DNA of 58,756 bases from Desulfofundulus thermobenzoicus. GTDB taxonomy: Bacteria; Bacillota; Desulfotomaculia; Desulfotomaculales; Desulfovirgulaceae. Position 1 is the first letter of the stretch. Every line of letters begins with the position of its first letter. The position numbers and the translations under genes were made by a program. Positions 54,172 through 58,756 of the stretch are shown here, one piece after another. The notes under the pieces are model-generated. The model saw only the letters and a program-made list of their open reading frames with translations. It was not told the DNA's origin and did no database searches. The stretch covers positions 1 to 58,756 of the forward strand of contig NZ_WHYR01000021.1 of NCBI RefSeq assembly GCF_009428905.1, written 5' to 3'.

Positions 54172-56916
54172 TTATTTAGCCTTTGATTTTAAATCGTCCA
54201 GGATGCTCTTCAATTGTTTCAGGGATTGGCCATAACCGGCCCAGTCACCTGTTTTTAGCCGTTCCATGGCTTCATCATACAGCCGGCTGGCTTCACTGGC
54301 CAGTTGAGCAACGGATTGATTATTATCAGTGGTATTCTGCTGTTGTTCCCCTTCGGATGTCCGGGGTATCTCCCCGTTCGCTCCAAAAATTTTTGGTAAA
54401 GCTTCGGCCAGGGAGGGTTCCATTACCACCCGGTCCCCGTGAACCACAATTACCCGGCGCAATTCGGGCATTTTGCTCTGTTCCGCTTGCAGGTACAGTG
54501 GTTTCACATACAACAGGGCGTCTTTCACCGGAATTACCAGCAAATTACCCCTGAAGACCCGGGACCCCCGCTGGTCCCACAGGGAGATTTGCTGGGAGAT
54601 GGTGGTATCCTGGTTAATACGGGCCTCAATTTGCATGGGGCCGTAAACCAGTTCCTGCTTGGGAAATTCGTATACCAACAATCGTCCGTAATTCTCCCCG
54701 TCGGACCGTCCGGCCAGCCAGGCCACCATGTTCTTTTTGTTCTGGGGAACAAAGGGCATAATTTGAATATATTCCGGTTCCCTTTCCCCCGGTAGCCTGG
54801 TAATGGTATAATATGCTTCCATTGGCTTTTCCTTGTCTTCAATTATCTCGGTGGGTATATCCCATTTATCTTCTTTGTTATAAAAGACGCGGTAGTCTTC
54901 CATATGATATACGGCGTACTTCCGGGCTTGAATCATAAAGTAATCTTCCGGGTAACGGATGTGCTTTTTTAATTCCGCGGGCATGGCGGAAAGGGGCTGG
55001 AAAACTCCCGGGAAGATCTTGCTATAGGTCTGGATAATGGGATCTTCCTGGTCGGCCAGGTAAAAATTAACGCTCCCGTCATAGGCGTCGATAACCACTT
55101 TCACGGCGTTGCGAATATAATTCAGCTTGTGGTTGTATGGTTCTGCGTAAGGGAACATGTCCGTGGTGGTGTAGGCGTCCCATATCCAGTAAAGTTTGCC
55201 ACTGGCCACCACGATGTACGGGTCGCTGTCGTAGGTCAGGAAGGGCATCAGTTTGGGAACACGATCCCGGATGTTGCGGTAATACAATACCTGGCTGTTG
55301 CTGGTAATGCCCCCGGCGAGCAGTAACCGGTAGTCTTTAAAAGACAGGGCAAAAAGTATGCGCCGGCTCGGTGAGCCGATATGCACCCCCTTTTCCCCTT
55401 CATAGGTGTTCCATGCATTTTCGTCCCCCTTGGGGTAGTCGAATTCCGGGCTTTTGGTGTTAACCACCACGTAGTTGTTGGTGGTTTCGCCGAAATAAAT
55501 TTGTGGTCGGTTGATTTTCAGGTCCGTGTGGGTGGTGGGAGGAATATCCTTTACCAGGAACTGGGGTAAACCCTCCCGGGTCACTTCATTTACCGTACTC
55601 ATGGCGATCCCGTAACCATGGGTGTATTCCATATGCTGGTTCACCCATAACTTGGCCTGGGGTGGTAGCTGATCCTGGTTTAATTCCCGGGCGGCCACCA
55701 TAACCTGGCGGTAACGACCGTCAATGGTATAACGGTCTATATCAATATTTTTTAATTCGTAGTAGGGACGCATTTCCTGCAGCTGGCTGTATGTTTGTTG
55801 TAGCGGCCGGTAGTCCCATAACCGGATGTTTTCTATGGTATCCCGGTTATCCTGGACATCCTGTGCCGTAAGCCGGCGGCCGGCCGGGAACGTCTTTTTT
55901 TCGACCTTGTTTAAGTTGTAAGCCAGCCGGGTGAACTTGATGCTCTGTTCAATGTACGGCTTTTCCTTTTCCCTTTCCGTAGGTACAACGATAAATTTTT
56001 GTACCGCCACCGGGTAAATGCCGCTGAGGATTAAAGAAGCGGTCAACCAGGCACCCAGGGTGAAAAGAACCAGTCGAAACCGGGAAAGGAACACATTTAG
56101 AATCATCACTGTCGCAGCCAGAAGGGCGATTACAAACAGGATCTTATAGGCCAGCAGATTGGCGTGGATGTCTGTGTACCCGGGACCGTAAACAATCCCC
56201 CGTTCCGAGTACAGCAAATGGTATTGATCCAGGCGGTATCCCCAGGCGCGCAACAAAAAGAAGGCGGCTAGAAGCCCCGACAGGTGATACCTGGTGGTCC
56301 GGTTCTGTAAAATGGTGCTGAAATTCCTTTGGGCGCCCCCGGCCAGGATATAGATGCCGGCCACCGCCAGAATGCTCAACAATAGGGTGCCTGTCAGCAA
56401 CCGGTACACAAACTGGTACAGGGGTAATTGAAACACATAAAAGCTCACGTCCCGGTTGAAAACGGGGTCCTGTATGTTAAAGGGAGTGCTGTGGAAAAAT
56501 TGCTGAAAAATGATCCACCTGTCCGACAGGGCCATTCCGGCCAGGACGGCCGGGATTAAACTGACCAGGGCGGCCAGCAGGGTGATCGCCCCTGAGCGGG
56601 CATATTTACTCCAGGAGGGCTGGCTGATGGTAATGACATCCCCTTCATTGACCGGTCTGCTGGCGGCAGCCTGGATGATGGTATTTCTGGTTAAAAGCAG
56701 GTTGATAAAAAGAACGAGGAAAATTATGGCCGCAGTGGCCAGACACATGCCCCACCCGGAAATAAAAATGGTTAAAAACACCCGTTGAAAACCCAGGGAT
56801 TGAAACCAGAGCCAATCCGTATAAAAATGCGCTCCCCAGCCAAGGAAAACAAGAAAAAGGAGGAGTAAAACGACGATTAATTTAAAAGTGCGCTTCAAAT
56901 TCACTGGTGCGGACAA
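54172..56916 (-). CDS. UPF0182 family membrane protein
   Basis: A large protein (914 aa) of the UPF0182/COG1615 family, function unknown. About seven hydrophobic helices lie in the first 310 residues (LIVVLLLLFLVFLGWGAHFY; GMCLATAAIIFLVLFINLLL). A long extracytoplasmic part follows, with family segments QPSWSKYARSG, TRLAYNLNKVEKKTFP and NQHMEYTHGYGIAMSTVNEV, then a Gln/Asn-rich linker and a charged C-terminal helix. TTG 56916 is taken because GGGGGAG lies 6 bases before it. Confidence 0.92.
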   Translation of the reverse strand: MSAPVNLKRTFKLIVVLLLLFLVFLGWGAHFYTDWLWFQSLGFQRVFLTIFISGWGMCLATAAIIFLVLFINLLLTRNTIIQAAASRPVNEGDVITISQPSWSKYARSGAITLLAALVSLIPAVLAGMALSDRWIIFQQFFHSTPFNIQDPVFNRDVSFYVFQLPLYQFVYRLLTGTLLLSILAVAGIYILAGGAQRNFSTILQNRTTRYHLSGLLAAFFLLRAWGYRLDQYHLLYSERGIVYGPGYTDIHANLLAYKILFVIALLAATVMILNVFLSRFRLVLFTLGAWLTASLILSGIYPVAVQKFIVVPTEREKEKPYIEQSIKFTRLAYNLNKVEKKTFPAGRRLTAQDVQDNRDTIENIRLWDYRPLQQTYSQLQEMRPYYELKNIDIDRYTIDGRYRQVMVAARELNQDQLPPQAKLWVNQHMEYTHGYGIAMSTVNEVTREGLPQFLVKDIPPTTHTDLKINRPQIYFGETTNNYVVVNTKSPEFDYPKGDENAWNTYEGEKGVHIGSPSRRILFALSFKDYRLLLAGGITSNSQVLYYRNIRDRVPKLMPFLTYDSDPYIVVASGKLYWIWDAYTTTDMFPYAEPYNHKLNYIRNAVKVVIDAYDGSVNFYLADQEDPIIQTYSKIFPGVFQPLSAMPAELKKHIRYPEDYFMIQARKYAVYHMEDYRVFYNKEDKWDIPTEIIEDKEKPMEAYYTITRLPGEREPEYIQIMPFVPQNKKNMVAWLAGRSDGENYGRLLVYEFPKQELVYGPMQIEARINQDTTISQQISLWDQRGSRVFRGNLLVIPVKDALLYVKPLYLQAEQSKMPELRRVIVVHGDRVVMEPSLAEALPKIFGANGEIPRTSEGEQQQNTTDNNQSVAQLASEASRLYDEAMERLKTGDWAGYGQSLKQLKSILDDLKSKAK

Positions 56917-56948
56917 GTTATTCTCCCCCTTCAATCAGCTGGTTGATT

Positions 56949-57197
56949 TTATAATGGTTTGGGATTTTTCTGGGATTCATCGGCTTCATGGCGTAGTTTG
57001 GCTTCACAAAACTGACAGATCAATAAGGGGGACTTTTTGCGAGCCAGCTCTTTTTCTTCCTCTTCATAATAATCATCCTCGGGATCCGGATGAAATTGTT
57101 CCACTTCCACCATCCGGCCACACATTATGCATCTTCCGGCCACGAACTCCCCTCCCCACTTTATGTGAATTCCCGTATAATGAAACTTATTCGCCAT
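56949..57197 (-). CDS. Small zinc-ribbon protein, DUF2197-like
   Basis: An 82-aa protein with two CxxC pairs (RCIMCGR, ICQFCEAK) that should hold one zinc, and an acidic middle (PDPEDDYYEEEEKE). Resembles DUF2197. ATG 57197 is the likely start; a start at 57221 is possible. It is read in the same direction as UPF0182 with 32 bases between them. Confidence 0.75.
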   Translation of the reverse strand: MANKFHYTGIHIKWGGEFVAGRCIMCGRMVEVEQFHPDPEDDYYEEEEKELARKKSPLLICQFCEAKLRHEADESQKNPKPL

Positions 57198-57271
57198 GGG
57201 ATGGCAATTTCCTTCCCCCATGTGTCAATGGGATGAAATAACCAGCAACCCCAGGGGTCGGAGGTGGTATT

Positions 57272-58300
57272 TTACTGTTTAAAATGTTCCTTTAATTCTG
57301 CGGCCATTTCCTCCGGCACATGGAGTGTCCACGGTTCATCGTGCAACACCTGTAAATGGCTGTAATCACTGCCCACCAGGGGGAAAATGGTATAGCGTCC
57401 CACAATGCGGACGGTGGCCCAGAAACCATTGTCTTCGGAGCGGGCGGTGTATAAGGTGGCATTAAAGCTGGCGATGTTTAACTGATCATAATAGCGGATC
57501 ACCTTTTGTAATCCTGCGGCCATATCCCGCAGGTCCTGATCTTCAATATCGGCAACGGTGGCCCTGTTGGGCAGTATGGCTGTAATGTCACATAATGCCC
57601 TGGGAGCAAAAGTGGCCAGCCAGTGGGTATTGCCCACCCTGCCCAGGTAACGTTCTCCCTTATCCAGTTCGTACTCCAGTAAGTCGGCCCAGAAGTTCCG
57701 GCCGTACTGGTTCAGATAGGCCGCGCTGTGGCTGATTAGCTCGGCATCATACCGGCAGGGTTCCGGACCGCTTAAAATCTGAAGGTGGGGGTGGATAATG
57801 GAGCCACCGGAATAGGGCATGTAATTCCAGCTGATGGATCCGTACCGGGCCCGCCGGGGGTCGTATGCCTCCGCCACTTTCAGGAACTCCAGAGCCGCCC
57901 GGAAGCTGTCCATGATCATTTCCTGGCTTATGCTATCCATTGCTATATAGTGATCCGGGCACATTACGGCCACAGCGGCATAAATTTCATACGGCGTCAG
58001 GTTTGGTACCACCACCGATTGTCCTGCTTTAAGCCTGCCACTGGGGATCATATCATCGGGAAAGCGTGGTGTGGCCTTTTCCAGATGGCCGGGACAGAAA
58101 GGGCAAAACCTCTTTTGGGATTCTTCCACAAAAGGGGTCCAGTCATGGCGGGGCAGCTTGTGGTTGCGCATGGGCATGATCCGTACCCTTTGCCCGGTTA
58201 GGGGATCAAACCTCATTTCATTGATAATGGTGGTGAGGGCAAACCCTTTTAAGGGGTTATGAAATTTTGTTTCATTAACGATTTTTTGTAATCTAATCAT
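57272..58300 (-). CDS. Galactose-1-phosphate uridylyltransferase-like protein
   Basis: HIT-superfamily nucleotidyltransferase, 342 aa. Zinc site RFCPFCPGH, nucleophile histidine in GSIIHPHLQ (HPH), and ARYGSISWNYMPYSGGS. GalT moves UMP between UDP-glucose and galactose 1-phosphate, but related proteins use other sugars or ADP, so the substrate is not certain. ATG 58300 lies behind GGGGAAAAA. No other galactose genes are nearby. Confidence 0.82.
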   Translation of the reverse strand: MIRLQKIVNETKFHNPLKGFALTTIINEMRFDPLTGQRVRIMPMRNHKLPRHDWTPFVEESQKRFCPFCPGHLEKATPRFPDDMIPSGRLKAGQSVVVPNLTPYEIYAAVAVMCPDHYIAMDSISQEMIMDSFRAALEFLKVAEAYDPRRARYGSISWNYMPYSGGSIIHPHLQILSGPEPCRYDAELISHSAAYLNQYGRNFWADLLEYELDKGERYLGRVGNTHWLATFAPRALCDITAILPNRATVADIEDQDLRDMAAGLQKVIRYYDQLNIASFNATLYTARSEDNGFWATVRIVGRYTIFPLVGSDYSHLQVLHDEPWTLHVPEEMAAELKEHFKQ

Positions 58301-58642
58301 TTTTTCCCCGGCCTTTCAATGTATATATGGTCCGTGGTCAGTGCTGTTTTTTTTGTCGTTTTTGGAGGGTCCACCCTGGCCTTTTTTTACGCCGCCTGTT
58401 ACCTGCTGTTACCTGCCGATGGGCGGGGCGCCGTCCAGGGGCGGTGTTTGTGTACTGAAACAGCTGGCCGGGTATTCACTCCTTTCCCGTTATTTTTTCC
58501 GCCCGGCGGATTCTATCTTTAGCATAGCAAAAAATAACTGATAAAAAAAGACATGACTTTTTAATTCTTGTCCTGTCAAACGTCTGGCCTGATAGGACCC
58601 TGTAAGTCCGGTTAAACTAATTTTAAAAGGCAGGTGAAATCT
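58301..58642. other. Intergenic region, 342 bases
   Basis: Divergent gap between the GalT-like gene and the last gene, so promoters for both should lie here. It contains a short tandem TGTTACCTGC repeat near 58397-58416 and T-rich tracts; no confident promoter, hairpin or gene. Open frames of 60-70 residues here have no family character. Confidence 0.5.
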
Positions 58643-58756
58643 TTGGTCGGAAAAATCTACCGTCAATTTGTCACCAAACCTCCGGCAAACAAGGAAGCGG
58701 CAGTGGAATTTAACGCGGATCTGGAAAGGGTTGCTGGTGCGGGACCGGGGCGGGTG
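58643..58756 (+). CDS. Start of an unidentified gene, cut by the window edge
   Basis: TTG 58643 behind AGGCAGGTG begins an open frame to the last base: VGKIYRQFVTKPPANKEAAV followed by EFNADLERV. Thirty-eight codons are too few to place it. The frame, codon use and ribosome site look like a real start. Confidence 0.5.
   Translation, partial: MVGKIYRQFVTKPPANKEAAVEFNADLERVAGAGPGRV

Noticed and set aside
58319..58541. Two overlapping 66-67-codon open frames
   Set aside because: Phe/Pro-rich products of T- and C-rich DNA in a divergent promoter gap; no ribosome site or family.

Overview
The window looks like a chromosome segment of a GC-rich, spore-forming anaerobic Firmicute of the Desulfotomaculum/Pelotomaculum group (Peptococcaceae sensu lato). 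The evidence is a spoVK gene, a Gram-positive-type lexA, many TTG/GTG starts behind strong AGGAGG sites, and above all a complete methylmalonyl-CoA operon laid out like the mmc cluster of syntrophic propionate oxidisers. The species call is an inference from gene content, not from a database search.

Region 1 (1-4984) is housekeeping: the end of a methyltransferase gene, miaA and hfq on the plus strand, then a LysR regulator, a YnbB-type PLP enzyme and spoVK on the minus strand. Region 2 (5250-14011) is a dicarboxylate sensing and uptake block: a CitA/DcuS-type sensor kinase and its regulator, two paralogous TRAP binding proteins, one DctQM permease and a sigma-54 activator. Region 3 (14605-23748) looks like a dicarboxylate-processing block: a CitE-like lyase, a divergent two-subunit acyl-CoA ligase, an MmgE/PrpD protein, an FrhB-like iron-sulfur flavoprotein, a succinate dehydrogenase/fumarate reductase flavoprotein with an unusual iron-sulfur subunit and no membrane anchor, and a DUF1847 protein.

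Region 4 (23983-37645) holds divergent lexA, then a sigma-54 activator with an N-terminal Rossmann-like domain. A near-perfect -24/-12 promoter follows, and then an operon of 12 genes: fumarase alpha/beta, succinyl-CoA synthetase beta/alpha, methylmalonyl-CoA mutase large/small, epimerase, transcarboxylase 12S, a 65-residue epsilon-like subunit, biotin carrier, malate dehydrogenase and transcarboxylase 5S, ended by a good terminator. Together these interconvert propionyl-CoA + oxaloacetate and succinate, fumarate and malate. The missing succinate/fumarate step could be supplied by the soluble-looking enzyme of Region 3.

Region 5 (37659-43395) is a phosphate block: a PhoB/PhoP-like regulator, pstS, pstC and pstA, with Pho-box-like repeats of 11-bp period before both the regulator and pstS, but no pstB, phoU or phoR nearby; a chemoreceptor-like protein follows. 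Region 6 (43456-48466) is accessory: a broken PHP phosphatase gene, a STAS protein and a phospholipase C-like protein. It ends in a roughly 2.17-kb unit bounded by 313-315-bp direct repeats, which encodes a probable HUH (rolling-circle Rep-like) protein fused to a beta-solenoid-like tail, a 25-residue membrane peptide, and DUF1659 and DUF2922 proteins. Region 7 (48472-58756) returns to ordinary genes, mostly minus strand: DUF2179, a glycosyltransferase, ComFB, HAD phosphatase, phosphofructokinase, alpha/beta hydrolase, UPF0182, a DUF2197-like protein, a GalT-like protein and the start of one more gene.

The most unusual items are the HUH/beta-solenoid repeat-flanked unit, the iron-sulfur subunit lacking the [3Fe-4S] ligands next to an FrhB-like protein, the CitE/ligase/PrpD module of unknown substrate, and the Rossmann-PAS-AAA+ activator with its sigma-54 promoter. 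No tRNA, rRNA, CRISPR array or transposase gene was seen.
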